Positions 36,870 through 50,239 of a stretch of DNA of 64,000 nt are shown here, in pieces (within the stretch, counting starts at the first letter, position 1; each line of letters starts with the position of its first letter). A program made the position numbers and the translations under genes. The notes beneath the pieces are model-generated. The model was not told the origin of the DNA and searched no databases. It saw only the letters and a list, made by a program, of their open reading frames with translations. The DNA comes from Chrysomallon squamiferum (taxonomy: Eukaryota; Mollusca; Gastropoda; Neomphalida; Peltospiridae), in NCBI GenBank assembly GCA_012295275.1, contig CM022679.1, forward strand, positions 17,310,342-17,374,341. The letters run 5' to 3'.

Positions 36870-37642
36870 AAATAAAAGACCAAACCAAACCACCATTACC
36901 TCCTTGCTTGCTATTATGAACTGGAATACTTCTCGGTTTACTAAATATTCTAATCATAGTATTCTCGAAAGCTGAAGTCAAAGACAATGTTCTCCGTTAA
37001 TCTTATAATTTCATTTTTGACATTTTTGATCACTAATTACATTTTCATTTTGACGCCATATGTTGGTTATGCTCGGAAAGCATCGATTACATCATAAAAT
37101 TCAGATTATTCATCAGGTGAAAAAGAAAAAAAATAACAATAATAATAAAATATATATAATTAATAAATAAATAAATAAATTGCCGAAGTCAACAGGGGTA
37201 TTAGTTGTTTGTGATAACTACTTGAAAATTGGTTTGCTATGATAGCGCTTATAATTGCATCTTTTATTTAAATTATACGACTTCGGCTTAATACTCTCAG
37301 AAGAAAATTAAAAATGTATTTTTCAACTGAAACGAAATAATGAATACAAATATTTGTTCTATTATTCATAATGTTTGTTACTGCATAGATTTATTACCAT
37401 TGTTATTTATCACAAATTCATTCAGTTAATTGTTATTATTAATTATTAATAAATTTACTATTTATCAATTTATTTATCAGTTTAATTTCAATGTTTATCA
37501 TCATGATATCATCACGACTGGATATTAAAACTTAAAACCTTTTCTTAATAAGTGTAATACGACATAACGAAAATAAATTGTTCCTAAAACAAATACAGCA
37601 TTATTATTATTATTATTATTATTGTTGTTGTTGTTGTTGTTG

Positions 37643-37686
<44 letters not shown>

Positions 37687-38258
37687 TTATCAACATGCAA
37701 TTTAATCATTTGACTTTTATTTATTTAAAATTTAATATACAAAGTTCAGCACGCCATATTTTGTCTATATGATACAATTTACAGTTTCTTATAAACGTTC
37801 AACAAAGTAATACATTATTTAATTACTCACACCTGCAAGTTATACCTACAACCGTTATAGACATTTAGTAATATATAAAATGTTATTATTAATATTATTG
37901 TTATATTTTTTTCTAACATCGGGCCTATGTTATTTTGTCTTGATGTATATGTAACCTAAAACAGTGAATATCAAACCAGAAGGCACTTTTTTTTGGATGG
38001 TTCGTAGAAATGCAGCAATCTATAGACTGGTTCTAATATATTCTTATTCTGTTTTCTTTCTTTATTAATGAATTTTATTACTAATATTCTTAATATTTGT
38101 TTTTTATTTATTGTTGTTTTATTGTTTTAATAGGATACAGTACAATGGATTACATTGTGGAGTTAAATAGTGTCTCGAAATTCTTAAGAAAGTAGAGTTT
38201 TACATAGAGCAGGCAAGTTACTTTTATTTTTACGTTTACTTAATTTATTTTTTCATTA

Positions 38259-38341
<83 letters not shown>

Positions 38342-38640
38342 TTTTAAGTGTTCATTTGAAACCAGTATATGATATTAAATTGAAACAGGTTTTTATATGA
38401 TTTAATAGTGTTAATAATATTAATTAAATGATGATGATGGTGATGATAATATCAATCATGTCTAATATGATTATTTATAATTTACTTCAATAGAAGAAAG
38501 AAATACAGAATGTGTAAATCTCGATTACTTTCAAATTTTACAGACTATTTAGTACAATAAAGTTACTAAACCAAACAGTGATAATGATGATGATGATGAT
38601 GATGGTGATGTTGGTGAAGATAATGAAATACAAGCCTAAA
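36121..38640. other. Intergenic low-complexity DNA upstream of the promoter
   Basis: This stretch has poly-T at 36272-36303, GA repeat at 36799-36868, TTA/TTG repeats at 37601-37687, and TTA then TTTA repeats at 38261-38344. Between them lie short AT-rich spacers. The ORFs covering these runs translate simple repeats and are not genes. No exon with paired splice sites was found. Confidence 0.5.
36799..36868. repeat. GA/CT microsatellite, about 70 bp
   Basis: This is a perfect (GA)n run. It creates arginine/glutamate and serine/leucine pseudo-ORFs on both strands. Confidence 0.95.
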
Positions 38641-38850
38641 TATTTTATATAATATTAAATCAGTGGTAAATCAATGACGGGAAATAACCCCCAGACGTGG
38701 TGGATTGGTCATACTATCTGTACTTGCGCTGTTTCTAAACAGTGGTGTTTGATTGCCATTCTTTCCTTCTAAACATTACACAGCCAATGTACTGATTTTA
38801 TAAGTTACAGCGTTTCCACCCAGCGCTTGGATCATTCACTATGCAACTAG
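38641..38850. other. Complex CpG-containing block (candidate regulatory element)
   Basis: This is a unique, balanced-composition block between microsatellites, with words such as GGATTGGTC and AACAGTGGTGTTTGATTGCC. It has no open coding frame with splice sites. It may be a regulatory element upstream of the 35.7-kb promoter; conservation cannot be judged here. Confidence 0.25.
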
Positions 38851-39689
38851 TAAAACGACAGACCTATTTTTAATATTTGTTGTACTCCTTTTTAGTGTGT
38901 TTTTATAAAAGAACACCTCTGCCTCTCGCCTATATACTGTTTCCTTGCGTGTATTATGTTATCTGTTCTAAATAATATATCCAGGAGTGGAACCATCTCC
39001 TTGGAAAAGAGAATTGCCCCTATTGTAGTGAGTATGAATTTCAAGATTAATTAAATTTAATACTAAAGAAATTAAAATTTGTTAGTAAAAAAAACTGGGC
39101 TCATGCCGAGGACATCTCGTTTGAGTTTGTTTATGGCTTTAGTAGATTACACTTTCACAGTGTTCACCGTATTATAAACAGAATATATTTTGTATTATTT
39201 GTAATAAATAAATATATAAATAAATAAATAAGGCACAAAGCTAATAGAAAATAACTAAACCGGACTTTGGTGTGTATTTTTGGAGAGTTAAAGAGTCAGA
39301 GACAGAATGATTCATATGGTCAGCCAAATAGAATAAGACGGACAGTAGCCAGATAGACAGACAGGCAGAGAGAAAGATAGTCAGAGAGTAATGGAAGCAA
39401 CAACAATAAATATTGATATATTCCAATAAATAGAAGATAAATAATTTTTTTTTACTCATTGTGGTTTACTGTTTGTTTAACTCTTTATTTGTTTTGTTTT
39501 GTTTTGTACATTTTATTTTTTCCTTTGTTTAAAATAAATAGGAGTTGTTATAATGGAAATGCGTAACGAACGTGAAGTGATAAAAAAGGTTTAAAATGAG
39601 ATCACTAACTTTTAATTACGACAGACTGACTTTATTATCTGGAATAACGTTGGACTAAATAACACGTTACAGGAATGAAAAATGTGCAG

Positions 39690-40060
39690 ATAGTTTTAAA
39701 AGGAACTAGATGAGCGCACTAGACTAGAGTATGTATATTCTTAATATATCCTCACGTTGTATTACGTCCTGTCGCCATAGCTACCACTTAAACTGGTGAT
39801 TCATTGGTTGCTACGGTATTAAAACTGATATTAATGCGATTGAGTTTTTGAATCTTCCTCGGGTTAATTGCGCTACGTGAAAGCTGAAAAAAATCATTGC
39901 TTTTTGCACTCGTACATTGATGCACAGAGATGACAAGTATATTGCTACTATTTAGTGACTTGACTGGTTTCGACATAGTGCATACGATCAAACTGGTTTG
40001 TGTTACGAAATATGAACAAATTAGTATAAATGACAACACCACAATGTAATACCAGTTAGA
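39690..40060. other. Complex CpG-containing block
   Basis: The block is unique sequence with several CpG sites and an 84-codon minus-strand ORF that carries no recognisable domain or splice context. It stands out from the flanking AT and ATAC repeats. Regulatory function is an inference from texture only. Confidence 0.25.
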
Positions 40061-40134
40061 TTATGTTTATAGACGTGTTTACTTCTGCTTACTGAAATTA
40101 CAGACATAACTGAGGCCTATACATACAAACAAAT

Positions 40135-40217
40135 ACAGATACGTACTTATACAAACATTCATATATTCATACACATACACACACATATATTCATACATAC
40201 ATACATTCATACATACG

Positions 40218-40255
<38 letters not shown>

Positions 40256-40344
40256 TTCATACATACACACATACAATCACGTACATACAAACATACCCCA
40301 TAACCATACATACATACAACAATACATACACACATACAATCGTA

Positions 40345-40389
<45 letters not shown>

Positions 40390-40505
40390 CTTTACATATA
40401 CACATACAGACACATACTCACATGTACAAACATACACATAAATACACACACACATATATATTCATACAAACGTACATTCACACGTACATACATATACACA
40501 CATTC
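40135..40505. repeat. Compound ATAC/AT/CA microsatellite array
   Basis: About 370 bp of interrupted ATAC and ACAT tetranucleotides hold two perfect (TA)n cores (40224-40251 and 40349-40383). Overlapping ORFs on both strands are translations of this repeat. Confidence 0.9.
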
Positions 40506-40789
40506 ACTATACATAAGCATGAATCATCAGAGAAGTATTGTATAATTATCGACATAGTTTTATTTCTTCTATCAATTCTTTTTCTTTTACAGTCTGTTGT
40601 TCACAACATATAGCTGTTACAAATCCACAATATATTTATATTTCTTATAGTCATAGTCTATTTATTGTGATCACTGTATAGTGCTAAAATTCTTTTCTTT
40701 ATACTAAATAAATTAATTCTGGAGGTCGTATAATATAAAACTTGTTACCGTTAGTTATTTAGAGAATGATTTAATTCTATATAAAACGC

Positions 40790-41060
40790 TATCAAAGGAA
40801 GCATATTTGGTAATAAAGTCGGGCGGTTGTATTAAGTTTGTAATAGAAAACTGAACACGATCTCAATTTACTCCCTAATTAAATCAATTGCAGCTTCCTT
40901 TGACTCGGGAGTTTGTGTTGAATGGTCAGACACCTGTTTCTAACACAGTGAAACGAGTCTGACTGGCCGGAAATCGTCAAGGCTAACGCAGTCGCAATGG
41001 CAAAGAAAACACGTTGCGTCTAATCAGAAAGACGAGAGACTGTTGCTGTGTGCCACGAAA
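40790..41060. other. CpG-rich complex block with homeodomain/TCF-like words
   Basis: CpG is dense here (about 18 in 40741-41160, against 2 in 30001-31020). Words include TAATTAAATCAATTG (homeodomain-like and an E-box) and CCTTTGA (TCF/LEF-like). There is no open frame with splice support. It is a candidate enhancer or conserved non-coding element by composition only. Confidence 0.3.
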
Positions 41061-41123
41061 ACTTATCTAGCCTGAAACAAATATATTTCTATTTTTACAA
41101 ATGTACAAATACAGGCACATTCG

Positions 41124-41332
41124 CAAACACAAACACACACACAGACGCACGCACACACACACACACACATCAAACCATTCCATATCATAGAATGCCACAC
41201 CAATCCAAACCACAACACCACATTACAACACTACATTACAACACATCATACAACTCCACATTATTCCACATCAAACTACACCGTATCACACCATATCATA
41301 CCACGCCAATCACTCAGTGCTGTTCCATTTCA
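41124..41332. repeat. CA repeat followed by a decayed pentanucleotide (CCACA/CATAC-type) minisatellite
   Basis: A (CA)n run at 41134-41168 grades into about 150 bp of five- and ten-base periodic sequence (ACCAT, ACCAC, ATTACAACAC and similar). The 102-codon plus-strand ORF over it is a translated repeat rich in His and Thr. Confidence 0.8.
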
Positions 41333-41359
41333 CCACCAAAATTGTTTCTAGTTTGATCT

Positions 41360-43590
41360 CAAGATGAAATAACTAATTTTAGAGTATTTTCATTTTCAGC
41401 TGGTTTAATATTTGTGTAAATAGTAAATTATTATTATTATTATTATTTAATATCATATTTTGCATTTACTTGAGTTCGATGAACCCAGATCTTGGCAAAG
41501 GATTCTTGAGATCCCGAAATAATCTCTGAATTGTTTATAATATCTGATGACAGAGAAAATCCGTACAAAACTCCAGACAAATGCACGTCTTGAAACTCTC
41601 ACCGTTTTCACTTTCTTTCTTTTTAAATGTTTTTGTAACAACAATGTAGAACTTGGTTTGAAGGTCTTTGTTCTTGAATTTAGTTTGTACAGACAAACAC
41701 ATCAACGTTTAACTTTACCTGTCAGACGTAATCATTTCACAATGGCACAAAGCCTGAGACTAAAGACAGTGTTCCTTCGAGACGATTTCCACTAACGATT
41801 TTTATTTTAATGTTCTGTGATTTAGATCTTAGGAAGTAGTGTTAGGAATCACTCGATTGTTTTCCGACGTACTCTGTTTTACCTCGCAAACTAGTCTCGA
41901 GGGTTCTTATATGATTAATGGAACATCCTTTGATCAGGATTTCCGTTTTCATCCACTTTGTAAGGTTAAATGGTTGCGATTGTAAAAGAATTAACTTATT
42001 TTGTACGTAAGACATCGCCCTTTTCTTCATAATGATACAAATAGTCTGTTCCAAGTTATTCTGTTTTATATATTTCGCTTTATTATTACTATGGACCACG
42101 GGCTACGAAAGACTCTAGTAAGAAATACAACTGCAGCTGTTGTGGTCCACATGGCGATTTCATCACAGATAATTAGATTTATATATTTTATTGATATGAT
42201 ACTAACACCCGATATGTAGTAATTATGAGATCTGAAATGAAAAATCGTTATACTGTTATTACAATATTACACAAAATCATAACAGAAACAATATCTTCAC
42301 AGAAGTCTTCCACAGAATAGAGATTAACACAGAAATATATAATCAAATTACAGAATCGAAATGTATTGAAAAACGTGTTACAAATATTATTTTAAGTTAG
42401 ATAGACAATATACAGACAGCAAATTATAGACATATAGACAGATAGACAGACAGAAAGACAAAGAGATCAAAAATTGAGAAAGAAAATGGAGGACAAACGT
42501 AGAGAAAAAGAAAGACACAGAAGATCAAGTTCTAGAGAAAAAGAAAGGTAGAAAACAAAGGAATGAAAGAAAGAGAAATAATGATGTGAAATAAAATACA
42601 GAGAGAGAGTAAAAGTTGATTACTGGTAGGATGAGGAAAAGGTGTTCTAGAATAGGTAAGTTTGTATAACACTAAAACTCACTGTGTTTAAAGGACGGCA
42701 TATCACGCTTTTAACATTCATTATTCAGTTGAAAATCATGGAGTTTTGATGTGCTGTTCGTTACAACCAGATCTAAAGGGATTTAGTGACTGACACATTA
42801 ATTACTAGGGCTAGCCGTCCATACTGCATCAAATATATTCTAAAAATTGGATTTTATGTAAGAACCGATACAGAAAACGTCAGCTATCTAGCTACCGTAA
42901 ATATACTAATTTTCGTTGAACATTAATATATGAACAAAGCAACATGGATCTTTATATTCAATGCATATTTTTAAAAACCTGTTTCTTTATAATAATATTC
43001 CTTTGTTTTTCTGTGTTTGCTATTATTAGTTATATAAGTATCATTAGTACTATCAAATTATTCATTAGTTTGTCTTAAATATAGCGGATTAATACTACAT
43101 AAATTACATTTATTTCTGCCTATTGTTAAATGAGATATAATAAATCAGTATATATGTAAGCTTGACATGTAATATACAACATTGTCCAGCGTCTCCAAAA
43201 TTCATTATCTTATGATCTTATCACATTATTTTTAGACACATTATCTTCTCTATACGGTGAAACTTCATATGAAAGGCGTAATGTTGACCGTACTGAATGT
43301 TTCGTATAGCACTGGAGACATTGTAATAGATAACTCCCCAACCGGATGCCATGTTACTTCGTTTCCTCCTTAATTCATTGGCGCACCATATCAATATTTG
43401 ACATAAAGATATTTGAAAACGCGGTATGCTAAAAGCGGCTATTATTTTGCACTCTGAAGTTCTGAAAGCCAATTTTAATATTATCAGCTAATTGGATGAA
43501 CGTGTCTAGAATATTTTAAAACGGTTTAAAATTTTCTTTTCTTATTTTTGAGGAGGGGGAAATCTGAAGGGTGTCTCATTTCAATTCAAG
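41360..43590. other. Intergenic, AT-rich with GA-rich patch
   Basis: A purine-rich patch with GACA/GATA words lies at 42405-42620. Several 60-85-codon ORFs (41453-42219, 43221-43472) lack family motifs and splice context. A 29-bp phrase at 41579-41607 recurs at 45136-45164. Confidence 0.4.
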
Positions 43591-43599
43591 TACGATGAA

Positions 43600-43930
43600 T
43601 TTCTAAGAAGAATTTCTCGTGGCGGGACAACAATCAGAAACTCAGCAGTTTCATTTCTGGCAGTCTAGCTCAAATATTGATGTGCAAGCTAAATGTCATA
43701 CGAACATTGACTCTTGAATCAACACGCTGGCAAGGTTTAAACGGAGCATAATGTATCATTAATGAAATAGCAGAGCGCACTGGAATTAGTGGCGGGTATA
43801 TGCACGCGCGAGCGTGTCGCAGAATGGAGCAGACGTTACAAAACCACTACGGAGACTGGTTCTAATTAGTACAATTTAATTGAACAATGCCCCGGGGAAT
43901 ATAAGCATATTTTATACGAATTGTCGGAAA
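43600..43930. other. CpG-rich complex block (candidate regulatory element)
   Basis: About 330 bases of balanced-composition unique DNA contain TAATTAG, ATTAATGAAAT, GAACAATG (Sox-like) and a GC-rich GCACGCGCGAGCG stretch. No coding frame is supported. This is one of the more distinctive non-repetitive blocks in the right half and a candidate conserved non-coding element. Confidence 0.3.
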
Positions 43931-44337
43931 TGCTATAGGAAAAATAAATTTTATTATAAAAGAATCTAGGGTGAAAGATAATGAAATATTTATAATAGAG
44001 ATCAATTAATTAGATTTGTGAGGGATTTGTTGATACCGAAAACCTTTTTGAATTTAATAAATTAAAGCAGCACTATCATATCCTGTTATCTTGTCCTCAC
44101 ATCTTGACACAACCTACGCAACTGTTGACACTACGCGCTAGTAAACAGCACGCCATAAAAATATCGTGTAAATGTTTTTTGTTTTGTGTATGTTGTTTTT
44201 AAAATTATTATTAGATTAATGACATCTTACATTTAAAAATAAACTTATAATCACAGTAACAATAAAAACAACAACAAAAACAATAAGCAATAAATAAGAA
44301 AACAAAAAATAATTTGATTTACACACATTGACACACA

Positions 44338-44350
44338 TTATTATTATTAC

Positions 44351-44390
<40 letters not shown>

Positions 44391-44402
44391 GTTATTATTG
44401 TT
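44338..44402. repeat. ATT microsatellite
   Basis: A (TTA)n run with a TTG tail, flanked by AT-rich unique sequence. Confidence 0.9.
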
Positions 44403-44967
44403 GGTGTTGCTGTTGGTGTTTCATTTCATAAGATTATATTTATTTATTTATCAAATACTTTCCTTACATTGATTTACATAGTTGCTAAGAAACGCTTTCA
44501 GCTGTAATTACTTTCTACGTGTGTGCTATTATCAGAAACTGTAACGAACATATGATAACATATTTAATTAACTATAAGATTGTTTTAGATATCCCACTGG
44601 AGTTTATCTTGAGATAATTCATTGTTGAAAATTCTCTTAGATCGATTTATGTCAGAATAGCTTATGAGGTCAAAGTAGAGCTGCTTTTCAGATATTTATA
44701 AAAAATGTATTTCTTTATTGCTTTATTTACTTACTTACTTTATTATTTATTTATTTATTAATTATTGTTGTTGTTGTTTTTGTTATCAATGTTATTGTTC
44801 TCTTCATCATCATCATCTTTTATTTTATTTTATTAATATTATTCAATTAAAATCGTGGATAATATTACCAGTTCTTCTTGAAAATTTTAAATCGTGTTTA
44901 ATTTATTTTTAAAATTTTTAATATGTATGTGTGTTTTCACGCACCTATCTATTTTTCTTTATTGACT

Positions 44968-44968
<1 letters not shown>

Positions 44969-45046
<78 letters not shown>
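44969..45046. repeat. CT/GA microsatellite, about 78 bp
   Basis: A near-perfect (CT)n run; the overlapping ORF is a translated repeat. Unique complex sequence follows to about 45280. Confidence 0.95.
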
Positions 45047-45051
<5 letters not shown>

Positions 45052-45369
45052 GCCGAATCACATGATCCAGCTGGAGATTCTTTTCTGGGACATCAAAGGG
45101 ATCAACATAGTTGCAGATTACTGGTAGTAGAAACGAAATGCACGTCTTGAAATTCTCACCGTTTCGTTGATAGGGCCAGTAACTGGATTCAAACTTGCAG
45201 CTTTAGGCTCTGTTAACTGATTCAGTTAATTATTGGAGTATTTGCAGTAATTGCTTATTTAGAATCTTGTATTAGCTTCAGCTACAGAGAAAAATATATA
45301 AAGAAGAAAGAAGAAAACTGTAGTCATTTTCCATCTTTTTGGTTTTAATTAAAATTTGGTTTCAAAGCA

Positions 45370-45640
45370 AATGGGTATAATAAAGTCATTATTAACGACG
45401 GCACGTCGATTACACAAGATATGTGCACCGCGAATGGCTTCGCTGATAAACTGCGACTTTATCAATCAATTCCATGTCGAAGAGACGGCAATCTGGTTTG
45501 CCTTATAAGAGCTGTGTTATACTGACTGCCAAAGCCAGACATAAAAATCTGGTCTTGATAATTATTTTTGCAGTAAATCTTAATACAGAGCTAAACTACA
45601 GAGCTTTATACGGCCGATGAAATTAATGTCATGTACTGGA
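45370..45640. other. Complex block with CpG and forkhead/GATA-like words
   Basis: This is unique sequence of balanced composition holding TTATCAATCAATTCC and several CpG sites. There is no coding support. It is similar in texture to the blocks at 43.6 and 52.85 kb. Candidate regulatory DNA, low confidence. Confidence 0.25.
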
Positions 45641-45913
45641 AAAGATGATATTGCTTTGACAAAGAAGAAAACAGTTTTTTTTGTGGTACGTGTTGAATTG
45701 ATGTAGAATCTTTCATATTGAATCTTTGTTTCCAATCAATCGTATTTTTTTCCTTTTATTACTGATAGTAAAGAAATTTATTGACTTGTTAAAGATATTT
45801 TACAAAGCGAGACCTAAGTTTAGTCCACAATGGTGATGACGACGACTATATTAATGATACTGATGATGATACCATGGGTTTTTTTCCCCATTATCACAAT
45901 ATTAACTGTGACA

Positions 45914-45915
<2 letters not shown>

Positions 45916-45986
<71 letters not shown>

Positions 45987-45998
45987 TAATAATAATAA
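45916..45998. repeat. AAT microsatellite
   Basis: An (AAT)n run of about 80 bp, read as poly-Ile in a minus-strand pseudo-ORF. Confidence 0.95.
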
Positions 45999-46239
45999 AA
46001 GAAATTAAAGAAAAGATGACGATGATAATCAAGAAATACCATTATTACTACTAACCTTCATTTTCCTTGTAATTGTCGTACTATCTGCTATGTGATCATA
46101 TTATTTATCTTAATGTGTTCTGAAACGTTAAGCACGTTTCTGACAAACCATAGGTCTATGAAACTAAAACAGATTACAGATCAAATTAGGACTCTCTGAT
46201 ATATGTACATCATAGATTTTAACATTCTTTAATCATTAA

Positions 46240-48270
46240 TAACAAAAAAAAAAAAAAAAAAAAAAAAATTAGAAAGGTTCTGCGATTGTTATCTTATAAC
46301 TGGTACATGAAAAAAATAAAAAGTTTGGATTTGTATACATGTGTGATTTATAACATATGAAAGAAAAACCCGCATTTGGGAGGTAGGTGACCAATAATTA
46401 CCTCAAATAAAATATTATCTGAAACAGATTTATATAATAGATTCTACGTTAGTACAAATGGAATATCAGGGTCAACAAAACTGTTATTCTGTAAGTTCAA
46501 CAGCAAACAATATCATTAACATTTTGTGCTAAAATTAGTCACAAATTGGATTATAAAAACATTACACAAATCTTGAATATTTCATAAAGATAAAATCGTG
46601 CGCTACTGAATAAAAATCGACTTTTCGATATTACAGCCATTTTTTTTTTAATCGTTCTATTAGTGTAACGACATTAACTCGACTTCAGAAATACCCAAAT
46701 TCTCTTTACTCTCGATATGTGGATCAAGGTTTTCCGCTCAAACGATTCACGAAAATTGTGAACATTTTAAGTGCATTTAGTAACTTATCTCAGGAAGAAG
46801 CTGCTAAAATGCCTCACCCATAACCCAATAAGAAAGCTAGTCTAAGAATTAATGGTGTTGACAAATCTTAGGAAACGATATTCGCACGATGCAAGATAGC
46901 TGAAAGTTGACACTTTTCGTTAGAAATGCTTTTAGAAACTGTTTTCCACAAGTCGTATTTAACGATTTGGTTATCGCTGCTGACTGTTTTTAATGCACCC
47001 TTCTTTGAAATAGTTATCATAAATTGTTTAAATTGTCCATTTTGACGTTTACGAATCCCTTAGTGTAAGTCAGACTGACAGAATATAATATTAACTGTGA
47101 AATTGATATTTATAGTTTTTATTTAATATTTTGAAAAAGAGATTAGTAGTAGTAGTTATCAGTTATCAAAACTATTTTACAATAATTATAGAAAATAAAA
47201 TGTGCTGAGCGGTTTTGTTAGTTTGAGTTTGTTTTGTTTTGTTTAGCATTTTATTAATTTTTTGTAATTATTATTTACTTTTATTTTTTTATTATTTTCA
47301 TTTTATTTTTTTTAGCGGGTGTTTGATTTTCTCGACATGGTTTAACAAAATTTAAAAAGAGCACAAATACCTATATATCTATAATATAAATACTCATTAG
47401 ATTGAACAATTCCAACAGAGGTGAAAAATGGGTTGGACTGAAAATAGCTTGGAAATAGGGGACGTTTTGATTAAGGGTCAGAGTGGTTTTCATATAATTT
47501 TATGTCTGACATATAATGTCTACTTTGAACAGAATGCTACGTCATTATTTCCAATATTGTTATTTGTTTACTATCTACGGGAAAACAATTTCAGTAGTTC
47601 AGTGGTTTCGTTTTCGATATTACGAACTGCTATATCAAACATTCTTGATATCTGAAAAAAATCAGGTCAATATTTGATCTAGCATTATAAAAACATACGT
47701 TAATCTAAAAGCTAAATTATAATAAAATGTTCTGATGTTTCTTACAATGGAGATATTCATTTCTTCAGAATAACATTAGTTTTTATAATACGTTCACACG
47801 AACTGCTGTTGTAACATTTTGCTCTGCTGAATACAGACTGACATTAGTTTCGAATGACATACAGACACACAGAATAAGTAGAGATGATAAGTAATGTATA
47901 AAAAATTTAATTTAACAGATAAGGATGATAAGTAACAGATTAATATAATGTGTAAATGTAACAGATATTTATTCAAGATTAAAAAGAAGTCATTAAATAC
48001 TAATTCTGCTTGACTGATAATTTGCATGAATAATCTTCATTTTCTTTCTCGCTACATCGTAAAACCAGTGGGAGATAATTACACACTCTCTCTATCTGCT
48101 AGACTCGCTTTTCCGATTTATTACTACATCCTGAAATATTTCATAGTTATCAACCATTTAACTTTTCATCAGTTCAAGTAGTGAGACCTGACAGAAGGCA
48201 GAACAAAAGTACTGTTAGAGTATGATTCATTTATTTAAATGAAATTAGTATTAGAAATTAAGTGTTACAT
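46240..48270. other. Intergenic; moderately complex part at 46590-47060
   Basis: A poly-A run lies at 46244-46267. The part 46590-47060 has scattered CpG and balanced composition but no gene. The remainder is AT-rich. Small ORFs at 47428-48027 have no recognisable content. Confidence 0.35.
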
Positions 48271-48337
48271 AATAGGAAATAGGGTGGTGGTGTTATGTCA
48301 TTTATCCCAAAACATTTGACATTTTGACAGAACTATT

Positions 48338-48553
48338 ACATTAACAATAGATATTTTGTCCACTCTGTACTGACCAATGACATTTTGTCTGCAACACAGT
48401 GACCACTGATATTTTGTCTCCTTTATGCTGACCATTTATATTTTGTCTACTACATATTGAACATTGATAGTTTACCCGCTATAAACTGACCACTGACATT
48501 TTTCCCACTACATACATACCCCAGTTTGTTTGTCCGTTACATACTGATTACAG
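48338..48553. repeat. Decayed 29-bp tandem repeat, about seven units
   Basis: Units align to a consensus like GATATTTTGTCTACTACATA followed by CTGACCACT. Examples start near 48349, 48380, 48409, 48438, 48467 and 48496. Units differ by 20-40 percent, so the array is old. There is no open frame across it. Confidence 0.75.
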
Positions 48554-49089
48554 TTTGTTGTTATTTGACATATTTAGTAAATCTGTAATGTTTGTAGTCG
48601 TATTAACATTAAAATAACACATTATGCAACTGCAATACATTCGATTTTTCCAGTTAAATTGCCTTATTTATATTAAAAAAACCAGTGTGAAACTAACGTA
48701 ACAAAACACTTGTATCGCAGAGAGCAAATATTTTAAAGAGTAATATCCAACATATATATTCATTTTCACAGTATGTGTATTCCTATACAAACGTGAAAAG
48801 TTTGACACATGCGTATTGTTTATAAAGCCAGATTAATGGAAAACGGTTAATGTTACCAATATTCTCAAAGTAATGACTTTAACGCGGTCTTTTAGCTAGC
48901 CAAATGTTATTACATTTTGTATGACGTTAGGTTTATTGCATATGGACGACTGGAAACAATGAACTGAAATGAAAACTGTAAATGCTACACTGTCACACAT
49001 TTCCTGAATACTTAGAGTGGTAATTAATCTAAACAGGAAGACTGTTATACCAGAGTTATAACAGATCTGAGTACAGAAACGTATTAATC

Positions 49090-49442
49090 TCTGCATGTGT
49101 ATGTATATAACTATATAAATATGTATGTATGTATGTATATGTGTGTGTATGTATATATGTATGTGTGTGTATGTATGTATGTATGTATGTATGCATACAT
49201 GTATATATGTATCCATGCATGCATTCTTGCATATATGTATGAATATATGTATATATTTGTATGTGTTTATGTTTTTCTGTGTGTATGTGTGTGTATTTAT
49301 ATATTTATATGTATGTATGTATGAATGTATGTATGTACGTAGGTATGCAGGTATGTATGTAGGTAGGTATGCATGCATGTATGTATGTAGATATATATGT
49401 ATGTATATTTGCATATATTTATATATGTGTAAATATATATAA
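49090..49442. repeat. Compound ATGT/GTAT microsatellite array
   Basis: About 350 bp of interrupted TATG tetranucleotides. ORFs of up to 196 codons on both strands translate the repeat (Tyr/Ile/His-rich or Met/Cys/Val-rich) and are not genes. Confidence 0.95.
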
Positions 49443-49799
49443 ATAAGGAAGGTGATGATCAATTTGATTACAATTGTTTTTTTCATCTTTCAGTCTTTCT
49501 CTATAACTTTCAACAAATCTGCCATTCTGGCAACGACATTGATAACGTTCTACAGATTCTAACTAGAGTACTATAACATTTGTTAAAACTGATATCCTAG
49601 TAAATTACATCAAATTACTAACTTTTGACTAGTTATAATGGTACGCTGAATAAAAATACGGAATAAAAAGAGAAGAGAGTCTTGACAAAATTATAGCCAG
49701 GTAAATGTGACTTATATTTGAGTTATTATTTTAAAAATACAGAAGATTTCAATCGTAAATATTATTATTATTGAGATTAAAGATAGAGACGAACATACT

Positions 49800-50230
49800 T
49801 TGACCTACAATTGATTAATTGGCAACATATCGTGCAGCGGAAGCCTTGTTACGTTGTTTGGGCTAATATCACTCTCTCTAGAGGTTGATATAATCAGATA
49901 CTGTTAATGTGCTACAAGATTGTATAATAAATTATTAACATTCTTCTAGCTGTGGCTCTAACTCCGTTCTGAGATGGTCACTATCGGGATGTTTGCAGTT
50001 CGAAAATTCCATCAATAATTTCAAACGTTTCTAAGACGAATGCTATCGTGACTCCTGATTGGTTGTATTGGCGAGAAGTAATTTCTGTCAAAACGCAGCT
50101 GCGCTGCAGGAAATTTGGCAGGAAGAGTGATCACAACAGAATTTCATACAAAGTAAAGTTCGTTTAAAGTCTTTGCTTTTCCAAACGTACGATTTGGCCA
50201 GAATTACAAAACATATGTGAAATTAAAATG
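49800..50230. other. Complex CpG-containing block
   Basis: The block is balanced-composition unique sequence with CpG and words such as TGATTGGTTG, CATCAATAATTT and a GCAGCTGCGCTGCAG palindromic stretch near 50095-50110. No coding support. Candidate regulatory DNA. Confidence 0.25.
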
Positions 50231-50239
50231 AATGCTAAT

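Noticed and set aside
40079-40613. Overlapping ORFs rich in Tyr, Ile, Val and Cys on both strands
   Set aside because: They are translations of the ATAC/TA repeat.
48896-49486. 196-codon ORF
   Set aside because: Its core is a translation of the TATG microsatellite array, with no start context or domain.
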